A stretch of 64,000 bases of DNA, taken from positions 1 to 64,000 of the forward strand of contig NW_026942464.1 of assembly GCF_024139115.2 (NCBI RefSeq). The letters run 5' to 3'. The notes under the pieces were generated by a model, which saw nothing but the letters and a program-made list of their open reading frames with translations, was not told the origin of the DNA and searched no databases. This stretch comes from Armigeres subalbatus. Lineage: Eukaryota; Arthropoda; Insecta; Diptera; Culicidae. The translations under genes were made by a program, and so were the position numbers. The first letter of the stretch is position 1. Every line of letters begins with the position of its first letter. This document shows, piece by piece, positions 11,539-23,622 of this stretch.

Positions 11539-14500
11539 ATGTGATGATAGTGGATTGAGTGCTCGTCTGAGTCAATGAGGGCAGGCGCAGTATCGATATG
11601 AGTTCAATTTGGTTGTGCTCGTCTGAGTCAATGAGGGTGGGCGCTGTAACGACATGAGTTCAATTTGGTTGCACTTATGTGATGATAGTGGATTGAGTGC
11701 TCGTCTGAGTCAATGAGGGCGGGCGCAGTGTTGATATGAGATCAATTTGGTTGCACTTATGTGATGATAGTGTTCAATTTGATTGCAGTTAAATGATGAT
11801 AGTGGATTGAGCGCTCGTCTGAGTCCATGAGGGTGGGCGCAGAAGCATTCTGAGTTCAATTTGGTTTCTCTAATGAGATTATAGAATAAGCGCTCGTTTT
11901 AATCCTTGGGGGCGGTCGCAGTGTCGATATTAGATCAATTTGGTTGGATCAAGTGATTATAGTGGGTTGAGCGCTCGTCTGTGTCCATGATGACGGGCGC
12001 ATTGTCGATATGAGTTCAATTTGGTTGCACTTATGTGATGATAGTGGATTGAGCGCTCGTCTGAGTCCATGAGGGTGGGCGCTGTGTCGATATGAGTTCA
12101 ATTTGGTTGCACTTATGTGATGATAGTGGATTGAGCGCTCGTCTAATTCCATGAGAGTGGGCGCTGTGTCAATATGAGTTCAATTTGGTTGCACTTATGT
12201 GATGATAGTGGATTGAGCGCTCGTCTGAGTCCATGAGGGTGGGCGCTGTGTCGATATGAGTTCAATTTGGTTGCACTTATGTGATGATAGTGGATTGAGC
12301 GCTCGTCTGAGTCCATGAGGGTGGGCGCTGTGTCGATATGAGTTCTATTTGGTTGCACTTATGTGATGATAGTGGATTGAGCGCTCGTCTGAGTCCATGA
12401 GGGTGGGCGCAGTGTCGATATGAGTTCAATTTGGTTGCACTTATGTGTTGATAGTGGATTTAGCGCACGTCTGAGTCAATGAGAGTGGGCGCAGTGTCGA
12501 TATGAGTTCAATTTGGTTGCACTTATGTGATGATAGTGGATTTAGCGCTCGTCTGAGTCAATGAGGGCGGGCGCAGTGTCGATATGAGTTCAATTTGGTT
12601 GCCCTTATGTAATGGTGGTGGATTGAGTGCTCGTCTGAGTCAATGAGGGCGGGCGCAGTGGCGATATTAGTTCAATTTGGTTGCACTTATGTAATGATGG
12701 TGGATTGAGTGCTCGTCTGAGTCCATGAGGGTGGGCGCTGTGTCGATATGACTTCAATTTGGTTGCATTATGTAATGATAGTGGATTGAGCGCTCGTCTG
12801 AATCAATGAGGGCGGGCGCAGTATCCATATGAGTTCAATTTGGTTGCACTTGTGTGATGATAGTGGATTGAGCGCTCGTCTGAGTCCATGAGGGTGGGCG
12901 CTGTGTCGATATGCTTTCAATTTGGTTGCACATATGTGATGATAGTGGATTGAACGCTCGTCTGAGTCAATGAGGGCGGGTGCAGTATCGATATGATTTC
13001 AATTTGGTTGCAATTATGTGTTGATAGTGGATTGAGTGCTCGACTGAGTCAAAGAGGGTGGGCGCAGTGTCGATATGAGTTCAATTTGGTTGCACTTATG
13101 GGATGATAGTGGATGAAGCGCTCGTTTGAGTCAATGAAGGCGGGCGAAGTGTTGATATGAGTTCAATTTGGTTGCACTTATGTGTTGATAGTGGATTGAG
13201 CGCTCGTCTGAGTCAATGAGGGCGGGCAGTATCGATATGAGATCAATTTGGTTGCACTTATGTGATGATAGTGGATTGAGTGCTCGTTTGAGTCAATGAA
13301 GGCGGGCGCAGTGTTGATATGAGTTTAATTTGGTTGCAATTATGTGTTGATAGTGGATTGAGCGCTCGTCTGAGTCAAAGAGGGTGGGCGCAGTGGGATG
13401 ATAGTGGATTGAGCGCTCGTTTGAGTCAATGAAGGCGGGCGCAGTGTTGATATGAGTTCAATTTGGTTGCACTTATGGGATGATAGTGGATTGAGCGCTC
13501 GTTTGAGTCAATGAATGCGGGCGCAGTGTCGATATGAGATCAATTTGGTTGCACTTATGTGTTGATAGTGGATTGAGCGCTCGTCTGAGTCAAAGAGGGT
13601 GGGCGCAGTGGGATGATAGTGGATTGAGCGCTCGTTTCAGTCAATGAAGGTGGGCGCAGTGTTGATATGAGTTTAATTTGGTTGCACTTATGTGATGATA
13701 GTGGATTGAGTGCTCGTCTGAGTCAATGAGGGCGGGTGCAGTATCGATATGACTTCAATTTGGTTGCACTTATGTGATGATAGTGGATTGAGTGCTCGTC
13801 TGAGTCAATGAGGGCGGGCGCAGTATCGATATGAGATCAATTTGGTTGCACTTATGTGTTGATAGTGGATTGAGCGCTCGTCTGAGTCAAAGAGGGTGGG
13901 CGCAGTGGGATGATAGTGGATTGAGCGCTCGTTTGAGTCAATGAAGGCGGGCGCAGTATCGATATGAGTTCAATTTGGTTGCACTTATGTGATGATAAAT
14001 CATTGAGTGCTCGTCTTAGTCAATGAGGGCGGGCGCAGTATCGATATGAGTTCAATTTGGTTGCACTTATGTGATGATAGTGGATTGAGTGCTCGTCTGA
14101 GTCAATGAGGGCGGGCGCAGTATCGATATGAGTTCAATTTGGTTGCGCTCGTCTGAGTCAATGAGGGTGGGCGCTGTAACGACATGAGCTCAATTTGGTT
14201 GCACTTATGTGATGATAGTGGATTGAGCGCTCGTCTGAGTCAAAGAGGGTGGGCGCAGTGGGATGATAGTGGATTGAGCGCTCGTTTGAGTCAATGAAGG
14301 CGGGCGCAGTGTTGATATGAGTTTAATTTGGTTGCACTTATGTGATGATAGTGGATTGAGCGCTCGTCTGAGTCAAAGAGGGTGGGCGCAGTGGGATGAT
14401 AGTGGATTGAGCGCTCGTTTGAGTCAATGAAGGCGGGCGCAGTGTTGATATGAGTTTAATTTGGTTGCACTTATGTGATGATAGTGGATTGAGTGCTCGT

Positions 14501-17500
14501 CTGAGTCAATGAGGGCGGGTGCAGTATCGATATGAGTTCAATTTGGTTGCACTTATGTGATGATAGTGGATTGAGTGCTCGTCTGAGTCAATGAGGGCGG
14601 GCGCAGTATCGATATGAGTTCAATTTGGTTGCACTTATGTGATGATAGTGGATTGAGTGCTCGTCTGAGTCAATGAGGGCGGGCGCAGTATCGATATGCG
14701 TTCAATTTGGTTGCGCTCGTCTGAGTCAATGAGGGTGGGTGCTGTAACGACATGAGCTCAATTTGGTTGCACTTATGTGATGATAGTGGATTGAGCGCTC
14801 GTCTGAGTCCATGAGGGTGGGCGCAGTAGCATTCTGAGTTCAATTTGGTTTCTCTAATGAGATTATAGAATAAGCGCTCGTTTTAATCCTTGGGGGCGGT
14901 CGCAGTGTCGATATTAGATCAATTTGGTTGGATCAAGTGATTTTAGTGGGTTGAGCGCTCGTCTGTGTCCATGATGACGGGCGCATTGTCGATATGAGTT
15001 CAATTTGGTTGCACTTATGTGATGATAGTGGATTGAGCGCTCGTCTGAGTCCATGAGGGTGGGCGATGTGTCGATATGAGTTCAATTTGGTTGCACTTAT
15101 GTGATGATAGTGGATTGAGCGCTCGTCTGAGTCCATGAGGGTGGGCGATGTGTCGATATGACTTCAATTTTGTTGCACTTATGTGATGATAGTGAATTGA
15201 GCGCTCGTCTGAATCAATGAGGGTGGGCGCAGTATCGATATGAGTTCAATTTGGTTGCACTTATGTGATGATAGTGGATTGAGCGCTCGTCTGAGTCAAT
15301 GAGGGCGGGCGCAGTGTCGATATGAGTTCAATTTGGTTGCCCTTATGTAATGATGGTGGATTGAGTGCTCGTCTGAGTCAATGAAGGCGGGCGCAGTGGC
15401 GATATTAGTTCAATTTGGTTGCACTTATGTAATGATGGTGGGTTGAGTGCTCGTCTGAGTCCATGAGGGTGGGCGCTGTGTCGATATGACTTCAATTTGG
15501 TTGCACTTATGTGATGATAGTGGATTGAGCGCTCGTCTGAATCAATGAGGTTGGGCGCAGTATCCATATGAGTTCAATTTGGTTGCACTTGTGTGATGAT
15601 AGTGGATTGAGCGCTCGTCTGAGTCAATGAGGGTGGGCGCAGTGTCGAAATGACTTAAATTTGGTTGCACTTATGTGATGGTAGTGGATTGAGTGCTCGT
15701 CTGAGTCAATGAGGGCAGGCGCAGTGTTGATATGAGATCAATTTGGTTGCACTTATGTGATGATAGTGTTCAATTTGATTGCAGTTAAATGATGATAGTG
15801 GATTGAGCGCTCGTCTGAGTCCATGAGGGTGGGCGCAGAAGCATTCTGAGTTCAATTTGGTTTCTCTAATGAGATTATAGAATAAGCGCTCGTTTTATTC
15901 CTTGGGGGCGATCGCAATTTGGTTAGATCAAGTGATTATATTGGGTTGAGCGCTCGTCTGTGTCCATGATGACGGGCGCATTGTCGATATGAGTTCAATT
16001 TGATTGCACTTATGTGATGATAGTGGATTGAGTGCTCGTCTGAGTCAATGAGGGCGGGCGCGGTATCGATATGAGTTCAATTTGGTTGCACTTATGTGTT
16101 GATAGTGGATTGAGCGCTCGTCTGAGTCAAAGAGGCTGGGCGCAGTGGGATGATAGTGGATTGAGCGCTCGTTTGAGTCAATGAAGGCGGGCGCAGTGTT
16201 GATATGAGTTTAATTTGGTTGCACTTATGTGATGATAGTGGATTGAGTGCTCGTCTGAGTCAATGAGGGCAGGTGCAGTATCGATATGAGTTCAATTTGG
16301 TTGCACTTATGTGATGATAAATCATTGAGTGCTCGTCTTAGTCAATGAGGGCGGGCGCAGTATCGATATGAGATCAATTTGGTTGCACTTATGTGTTGAT
16401 AGTGGATTGAGCGCTCGTCTGAGTCAAAGAGGGTGGGCGCAGTGGGATGATAGTGATGTGATGATAAATCATTGAGTGCTCGTCTGAGTCAATGAGGGCG
16501 GGCGCAGTATCGATATGAGATCAATTTGGTTGCACTTATGTGTTGATAGTGGATTGAGCGCTCGTTTGAGTCAGTGAAGGCGGGCGCAGTGTTGATATGA
16601 GTTTAATTTGGTTGCACTTATGTGATGATAGTGGATTGAGTGCTCGCCTGAGTCAATGAGGGCGAGTGCAGTATCGATATGAGTTCAATTTGGTTGCACT
16701 TATGTGATGATAGTGGATTGAGTGCTCGTCTGAGTCAATGAGGGCGGGCGCAGTGGCGATATTAGTTCAATTTGGTTGCACTTATGTAATGATGGTGGAT
16801 TGTGTGCTCCTCTGAGTCCATGAGGGTGGGCGCTGTGTCGATATGACTACAATTTGGTTGCACTTATGTGATGATAGTGGATTGAGCGCTCGTCTGAATC
16901 AATGAGGTTGGGCGCAGTATCCATATGAGTTCAATTTGGTTGCACTTGTGTGATGATAGTGGATTGAGCGCTCGTCTGAGTCAATGAGGGTGGGCGCAGT
17001 GTCGAAATGACTTAAATTTGGTTGCACTTATGTGATGGTAGTGGATTAAGCGCTCGTCTGAGTCCATGAGGGTGGGCGCTGTGTCGATCTGACTTCAATT
17101 TGGTTGCACTTATGTGATGATAGTGGATTGAGCGCTCGTCTGAGTCAATGAGGGCGAGCGCAGTGTCGATATGATTTCAATTTGGTTGCACATATGTGAT
17201 GATAGTGGATTGAGCGCTCGTCTGAGTGAATGAGGGCGGGTGCAGTATCGATATGAGTTCAATTTGGTTGCACTTATAAGATGATAAATCATTGAGTGCT
17301 CGTCTGAGTCAATGAGGGCGGGCGCAGTATCGATATGAGTTCAATTTGGTTGCAATTATGTGTTGATAGTGGATTGAGCGCTCGTCTGAGTCAAAGAGGG
17401 TGGGCGCAGTGTCGATATGAGTTCAATTTGGTTGCACTTATGGGATGATAGTGGATTGAGTGCTCGTCTGAGTCAATGAGGGCAGGCGCAGTATCGATAT

Positions 17501-19167
17501 GAGTTCAATTTGTTTGCGCTCGTCTGAGTCAATGAGGGTGGGCGCTGTAACGTTATGAGTTCAATTTGGTTGCACTTATGTGATGATAGTGGATTGAGTG
17601 CTCGTCTGAGTCAATGAGGGCGGGCGCAGTGTTGATATGAGATCAATTTGGTTGCACTTATGTGATGATAGTGTTCAATTTGATTGAAGTTAATTGATGA
17701 TAGTGGATTGAGCGCTCGTCTGAGTCCATGAGGGTGGGCGCAGAAGCAGTCTGAGTTCAATTTGGTTTCTCTAATGAGATTATAGAATAAGCGCTCGTTT
17801 TAATCCTTGGGGCGGTCGCAGTGTCGATATTAGATCAATTTGGTTGGATCAAGTGATTATATTGGGTTGAGCGCTCGTCTGTGTCCATGATGACGGGCGC
17901 ATTGTCGATATGAGTTCAATTTGGTTGCACTTATGTGATGATAGTGGATTGAGCGCTCGTCTGAGTCCATGAGGGTGGGCGCTGTGTCGATATGAGTTCA
18001 ATTTGGGTGCACTTATGTGGTGATAGTGGATTGAGCGCTCGTCTGAGTCAATGAGGGTGGGCGCTGTATCGATGTGAGTTCAATTTGGTTGCACTTATGT
18101 GATGATAGTGGATTTAGCGCACGTCTGAGCCAATGAGAGCGGGCGCAGTGTCGATATGAGTTTAATTTGTTTGCACTTATGTGATGATAGTGGATTGAGC
18201 GCTCGTCTGAGTCAATGAGGGCGGGCGCAGTGTCGATATGAGTTCAATTTGGTTGCCCTTATGTAATGATGGTGGATTGAGTGCTCGTCTGAGTCAATGA
18301 AGGTGGGCGCTGTAACGACATGAGTTCAATTTGGTTGCACTTATGTGATGATAGTGGATTGAGTGCTCGTCTGAGTCAATGAGGGCGGGCGCAGTATCGA
18401 TATAAGTTCAATTTGGTTGCACTTATGTGATGATAGTGGATTGAGTGCTCGTCTGAGTCAATGAGGGCAGGGGCAGTATCGATATGAGTTCAATTTGGTT
18501 GCGCTAGTCTGAGTCAATGAGGGTGGGCGCTGTAACGACATGAATTCAATTTGGTTGCACTTATGTGATGATAGTGGATTGAGTGCTCGTCTGAGTCAAT
18601 GAGGGCGGGCGCAGTGTTGATATGAGATCAATTTGGTTGCACTTATGTGATGATAGTGTTCAATTTGATTGCAGTTAAATGATGATAGTGGATTGAGCGC
18701 TCGTCTGAGTCCATGAGGGTGGGCGCAGAAGCATTCTGAGTTCAATTTGGTTTCTCTAATGAGATTATAGAATAAGCGCTCGTTTTAATCCTTGGGGGCG
18801 GTCGCAGTGTCGATATTAGATCAATTTTGTTGGATCAAGTGATTATAGTGGGTTGAGCGCTCGTCTGTGTCCATGATGACGGGCGCATAGTCGATATGAG
18901 TTCAATTTGGTTGCACTTATGTGATGATAGTGGATTGAGCGCTCGTCTGAGTCCATGAGGGTGGGCGCTGTGTCGATATGAGTTCAATTTGGTTGCACTT
19001 ATGTGATGATAGTGGATTGAGCGCTCGTCTGAGTCAATGAGTGTGGGCGCAGTGTCGATATGAGTTCAATTTGGTTGCACTTATGTGTTGATAGTGGATT
19101 GAGCGCTCGTCTGAGTCCATGAGAGCGGGCACAGTAGTATTTTGAGTTCAATTTGGTTTCTCTAAGG
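11539..19167. repeat. 82 bp satellite array, segment B, with higher-order repeats
   Basis: This is the longest uninterrupted block, about 93 units. The composite block (TTCTGAGTTCAATTTGGTTTC, then ATAAGCGCTCGTTTT, then GTTGGATCAAGTGATTATA, then CATGATGACGGGCGCATTG) recurs near 11886, 14871, 15883, 17787 and 18771. A second composite, GGGCGCAGTGGGATGATAGTGG followed by GCGCTCGTTTGAGTC, recurs near 13390, 13600, 13905, 14260, 14390 and 16145. Shortened GGTTGCGCTCGTC units mark further block edges. The last unit is duplicated as the target of the hAT-like insertion. Confidence 0.95.
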
Positions 19168-19570
19168 CAGAGCTTCCCAAACTTTTGGGTATGCGACGCA
19201 CCTAGCAAAATTCTATATGTCTCGCGTCCCACCTTTGAAAATTTTTCACCAAGTAGTATTAAGCATTAATTGAATCAGACTGTCATCTGTTTCGGCAATT
19301 TTACAAAAATATTCACGTTACCTTCATGTACAAATGCAAAAACGACAAACATGATATTTTTGTCAAAATGTTTTTATTTTACTTCATTAAGGGGATAGCT
19401 TTTAGGCATAAAAGTTTTCTGAAATAACGTGGTGATGAATATTTAAAACAAATGCGGTTTGAATTTGAAATTATATTCATGAAAAAAATGATCAGAACGT
19501 TCGGCATTCGAGCTGCAATTGATATTTGTTGTACGCGACCCACCAACAATCCGCAGTTTGGGAAACCATG
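19168..19570. mobile_element. 403 bp hAT-like MITE
   Basis: The element begins CAGAGCTTCCCAAACTTTTG and ends CAGTTTGGGAAACCATG, so the termini read CAGAGCTTCCCAAACT against CATGGTTTCCCAAACT. It is flanked by a perfect 8-bp duplication CTCTAAGG (19160-19167 and 19571-19578). CCCAAAC termini with internal GCGACCCACC-type sequence and an 8-bp target duplication are typical of non-autonomous hAT elements. It has no coding capacity. Confidence 0.88.
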
Positions 19571-21115
19571 CTCTAAGGAGATAGCAGATTGAGCGCTCGT
19601 TTTAATCCTTGAGGCGGTCGCAGTGTCGATATGAGATCAATTTGGTTGTACTGCTCGTCTGAGTCCATGAGGGCGAGCACAGTAGAATTTTGAGTTCATT
19701 TAGGTTTCTCTAAGGAGATAGCAGATTGAGCGCTCGTTTGAATCCTTGGGGCGGTCGCAGTGTCGATATGAGATCAATTTGGTTGTAATGCTCGTCTGAG
19801 TCCATGAGGGCGGGCAGAGTAGCATTTTCAGTCCATTTAGGTTTCTCTAAGAAGATAGTAGAATGAGCGCTCGTTTGAATCCTTGAGGGCGGTCACAGTG
19901 TCGATATGCGATCAATTTGGTTGTACTTATGTGATGATAGTGGATTGTGCGCACGTCTGAGTCAATGAACGCGGGCACAGTAGCATTTTGAGTTCAATTA
20001 GGTTTCTCTAAGGAGATAGTAGAATGAGTGCTCGTTTGAATCATTGGGGCGGTCGCAGTGTCGATATGAGATCAATTTGGTTGTACTTGTGTGATTATAG
20101 TGGATTGAGCGCTCGTCTGAGTCCATGAGAGCGGGCACAGTAGTATTTTGAGTTCAATTAGGTTTCTCTAAGGAGATAGCAGATTGAGCGCTCGTTTGAA
20201 TTCTTGGGGCGGTCGCAGTGTCGATATAAGATCAATTTTGTTGTACTGCTCGTCTGAGTCCATGAGGGCGGGCACAGTAGCATTTTGAGTTCAATTAGGT
20301 TTCTCTAAGGAGATAGTAGAATGAGTGCTCGTTTGAATCATTGGGGCGGTCACAGTGTCGATATGAGTTCAATTTGGTTGCACTTATGTGATGATAGTGG
20401 ATTGAGTGCTCGTCTGAATTCTTGGGGCGGTCGCAGTGTCGATATAAGATCAATTTTGTTGTACTGCTCGTCTGAGTCCATGAGGGCGGGCACAGTAGCA
20501 TTTTGAGTTCAATTAGGTTTCTCTAAGGAGATAGCAGATTGAGCGCTCGTTTGAATCCTTGGGGCGGTCGCAGTGTCGATATGAGATCAATTTGGTTGTA
20601 ATGCTCGTCTGAGTCCATGAGGGCGGGCAGAGTAGCATTTTGAGTCCATTTAGGTTTCTCTAAGGAGATAGTAGAATGAGTGCTCGTTTGAATCATTGGG
20701 GCGGTCACAGTGTCGATATGCGATCAATTTGATGATAGTGGATTGAGCGCTCGTCTGAGTGCATGAGGGCAGGCACAGTAGCATTTTTAGTTCAATATGG
20801 TTTCTCTAAGAAGATAGCAGATTGAGCGCTCGTTTGAATTCTTGGGGCGGTCACAGTGTCGATATGCGATCAATTTGGTTGCACTCATGTGATGATAGTG
20901 GATTGTGCGCACGTCTGAGTCAATGAACGCGGGCTCAGTAGCATTTTGAGTTCAATTAGGTTTCTCTAAGGAGATAGTAGAATGAGTGCTGGTTTGAATC
21001 ATTGGGGTGGTCACAGTGTCGATATGCGATCAATTTGATGATAGTGGATTGAGCGCTCGTCTGAGTCCATGAGGGCGGGCACAGTAGCATTTTGAGTTGT
21101 CGATATGAGTTCAAT
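19571..21115. repeat. 82 bp satellite, GTTTCTCTAAGGAG subfamily
   Basis: Here the array switches to a dimeric form. One half carries TAGGTTTCTCTAAGGAGATAG with GCTCGTTTGAATCCTTGGGG and the other carries GTACTGCTCGTCTGAGTCC with GGGCACAGTAGCATTTTGAG. This subfamily, not the segment A/B type, is the one found in the inverted duplicate near 59400-61345. The final 13 bp, ATATGAGTTCAAT (21103-21115), are the target duplication of the retrotransposon that follows. Confidence 0.93.
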
Positions 21116-21337
21116 CAATTTGGGGGCAGCAGGGACTTTGTCCAAGGGCTTGACGACCCCTCCCCATGGCCACTGCGAGTTAAACCGGGACCATCGTCCC
21201 TAACCCCTAATCCCAAGGCGTCAAGCGACCCGTGCCGAGGGGATGCATGGCCAGGGGGGTGAAATAATAAGCTAGGCCTTTAACGGAGCCTGTGGGGTAC
21301 CTGGGCACCCTCCACAGTAATTGTCCCTTACCGCGTT

Positions 21338-22048
21338 ATGCTGGGCTCTGGCGTGGTGGACCTCTTTTCCCGAGCAACTCGTGGGACCAAAATGGAAAAC
21401 CAAGTCAATTCTTCAATTAGTGGTAGTAGTGTAGGCGACAACCCCTTCGCAAGAGGTGGGTTGTTCAGGTCTCCGCCTAGGAGGCCAGAGGCAATAGTCG
21501 GCAGCTCAGTGCGCAGCGCCAGCGTGGGTCACTCAACCTTCCTCTCGGCTATAAAAACGCCGGAAGGGGTTATTGACGGCCCATGGCTTGTGAAGGCGAT
21601 GAACCGCAAACGCGATGGGCTTTCGGCCTTCGAGGTGGCGACGGAACAGCTGGACGCCATCATCGACTTTGCGTCATCGAAGCATAATATCAGCAAGGAC
21701 CTCAAGAGGAGCTTGCAGAAGCTTCGAAAGTTGATGCTGGACGCCAAGCTGGAGAGGGCGGTCGGGACGGCCAAGTGTAAACCCGTGAAATCGGTGGAGT
21801 CGAGGTCTACCCAGACTGAGGCCCAAGGATTCGCGGACTCGGGCAAGGTCGAGTCGACCGAAGGCGTGCCAGCTAAGACGGTGGTGCCAAAGTCTACCCA
21901 GACTGAGGCTCAAGTATTTGCGGGTACGTCGGGGGTGACTACTCCAACGGAGCAGATACAAAAACGGGGGAGACAGTCTCCAGGGGATGACGGAAAAAAA
22001 CGCGGAGGGTTACTACCCCGAACAAGGGTAGTGGGGCTGGGAAGCTGA
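21338..22048 (+). pseudogene. Retrotransposon ORF1 (gag), N-terminal part
   Basis: This open frame of 236 residues starts at an ATG inside the element, about 220 bp after its 5' end. It is rich in Ser, Thr, Arg and Lys and has no transmembrane or signal sequence. Recognisable features are a basic Pro/Arg stretch (residues about 40-55) and a helical segment around residues 95-150 (…FEVATEQLDAIIDFASSKH… then KRSLQKLRKL). Two repeats of a STQTEAQ motif follow. The frame ends at a TGA, while the rest of ORF1 continues in another frame from about 22146. ORF1 is thus broken here, and the reverse-strand copy at 63252-63962 breaks at the same place, so the break predates the duplication or is shared by the family. 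The role is RNA binding in the retrotransposition particle, by family knowledge. Confidence 0.8.
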
Positions 22049-22145
22049 ACCTCGGTCAGGTACCTCCAAAACCGGGGGAGGAAGGACCTGGAAAGGTCCG
22101 TCCACTCAGGCAAGACGGTGGTAAGGGGTTACGACAGGCTGAAAG

Positions 22146-22995
22146 TTGCCGCACCAGACCAGGGAAATAGAGGGGGATGACGCCTCCTGGACCCTGGTCA
22201 AGAACAAGAGGAAATCGAAGACGTCAAGGGCCGAAAAGAAGGCCCAGGCGAATGAGGGTAGTAAGAAGTCTAGGGTAGGCGCCAATCGCTCCAGGGGCGA
22301 TGCCCTAGTCATCACGGCGGACGAGGCTAAGTACTCGGATGTTTTGAAGGCGATGAGGAGTGACGTCAAGCTCGGTGAACTCGGCGCCGACGTACGTCGA
22401 ATAAGACGTACCCGGATGGGCGAGATGATACTCGAGCTGAAGCGGGGCGTCTCGCAAAAGGGCGCCGCCTACAAGAAGTTGGCGGAGGAGGTCCTAGGCG
22501 AGACGGTCAAGGTGAGGGCACTCACGACGGAGGTGAATCTAAGGGTTAAAGACCTGGACGAGATCGCTGAAGTCGAAGAGCTCGTCACGGCACTGCGGCG
22601 ACAGTGTGAAGTGGAGACGCCCACCGCAGCCGTTCGGCTACGGAAAGGTCCGGCAGGGACGCAGGTAGCATTGGTTCGGCTATCTGCAGCGGCCGCCTCC
22701 AAGGTAGTCAAGTTAGGGAGCGTCAAGGTGGGATGGTCGGTATGCCCTGTGCGCATATACGAGCAACCCGAAGTTTGCTTCAAGTGCCTGGAACCGGGGC
22801 ACAAGCAATGGGACTGCAAAGGCCCTGACAGAAGCAATCTCTGCCGACGCTGCGGATTGAGGGACATAAGGCACAATGCTGCACGAACCCTCCCAATTGT
22901 TTGATTTGTTCCAGCAAAGCTGTGAACAGCAAGCACCCCATGGGGGCCTGATGTGCCCGGCGTTTAAGCGTGCTGCAAAATCAAAGTGCAGGTAA
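22146..22995 (+). pseudogene. Retrotransposon ORF1 (gag), C-terminal part with zinc knuckles
   Basis: The frame is open to 22904 but is entered without a convincing ATG (it opens at TTG), so it is a continuation of ORF1. It contains a central domain (DVKLGELGADVRRIRR…, EVELVTALRRQ-like helices) and a perfect CX2CX4HX4C knuckle, CFKCLEPGHKQWDC (22776-22817). The second knuckle starts (LCRRCGL) but a one-base loss near 22861 throws the frame. The reverse-strand copy retains CGLEGHKAQC followed by a third cysteine cluster (NCLIC). The original ORF1 end, CPAFKRAAKSKCR then TAA at 22993-22995, is still readable in a third frame. Three knuckles before a short tail are usual for R1/Jockey-group gag proteins. 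Confidence 0.82.
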
Positions 22996-23622
22996 AGCAG
23001 CTGGCTTGCTCGGCTTCGCCCGAGTGTTTGGTGTGCGCAGGTTTAGAGGAAACGGTGGAACACGTGTTGTTCGTGTGCTCACGTTTTCGCGCAATGCGTG
23101 ACCACATGCTTGCCACATGTGGTCTGGACACTACCCCGGACAACCTAGTTCGGAGGATGTGTAAAGACGAAGTTGGCTGGAACGCCGTTTTATCGGCTAT
23201 CGCCCAAATCGTCTCGGAGCTACACAGAAGGTGGCGCGTGGACTCAAGGATGGCTAGTTCAGGCGCAAATAAGAGGTGGTCCAAGGGATCGGAGTCGGCT
23301 TCATGGGTCATACCGGTGGTCATGCTCTGTGGTCGAACTCGATCCTTTTATCGAACAAGCGGCCGCGCGAAGAACAACATGGTATCGTCGCTTTCGCGGC
23401 GTCGGTCAACCGGGCGGGTTCCGAGCCCGAGGACGGAAAGGGGTCCTCGTCAAGGCTGGGGCAGGCGTAGGCCTCGCGTCGGCAAGTCCCTCTGTGTGCT
23501 GGCGAATAGGCCCTATCGCAGAAAGGTCAATTTGGGGTGCACGCGGCATCATCATTCTTGATACCAGTCGTGCAGAGGGAAGCAGGCGCGAAGTCGACCC
23601 TGTCCACCTTCCGAGGACATAG
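22996..23622 (+). pseudogene. Retrotransposon ORF2, C-terminal zinc-finger remnant
   Basis: Immediately after the ORF1 stop the sequence encodes CLVCAGLEETVEHVLFVC, a CX2CX8HX4C finger characteristic of the C-terminus of R1/LOA-type ORF2 proteins, then RFRAMRDHM and a helical stretch ending in SELHRRW. After about 23250 two frames are open over the same DNA and neither is clearly the native one. All of the endonuclease and polymerase is absent, so this is a remnant. The same joint occurs in the copy at 61358-64000. Confidence 0.78.

Noticed and set aside
11949..19232. Minus-strand frames of 60-77 codons rich in His and Ser
   Set aside because: All are read-through of the 82 bp satellite with near-identical peptides at each place; no start context or domain.
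8424..21115. CRISPR-like regular repeats
   Set aside because: The whole 82 bp unit repeats, with no unique spacers between short repeats; the context is a eukaryotic satellite.
23173..23622. 149-codon frame after the ORF2 finger as a separate gene
   Set aside because: It opens at TTG, overlaps another open frame over the same GC-rich DNA, and lies inside the retrotransposon before its poly(A) tail.
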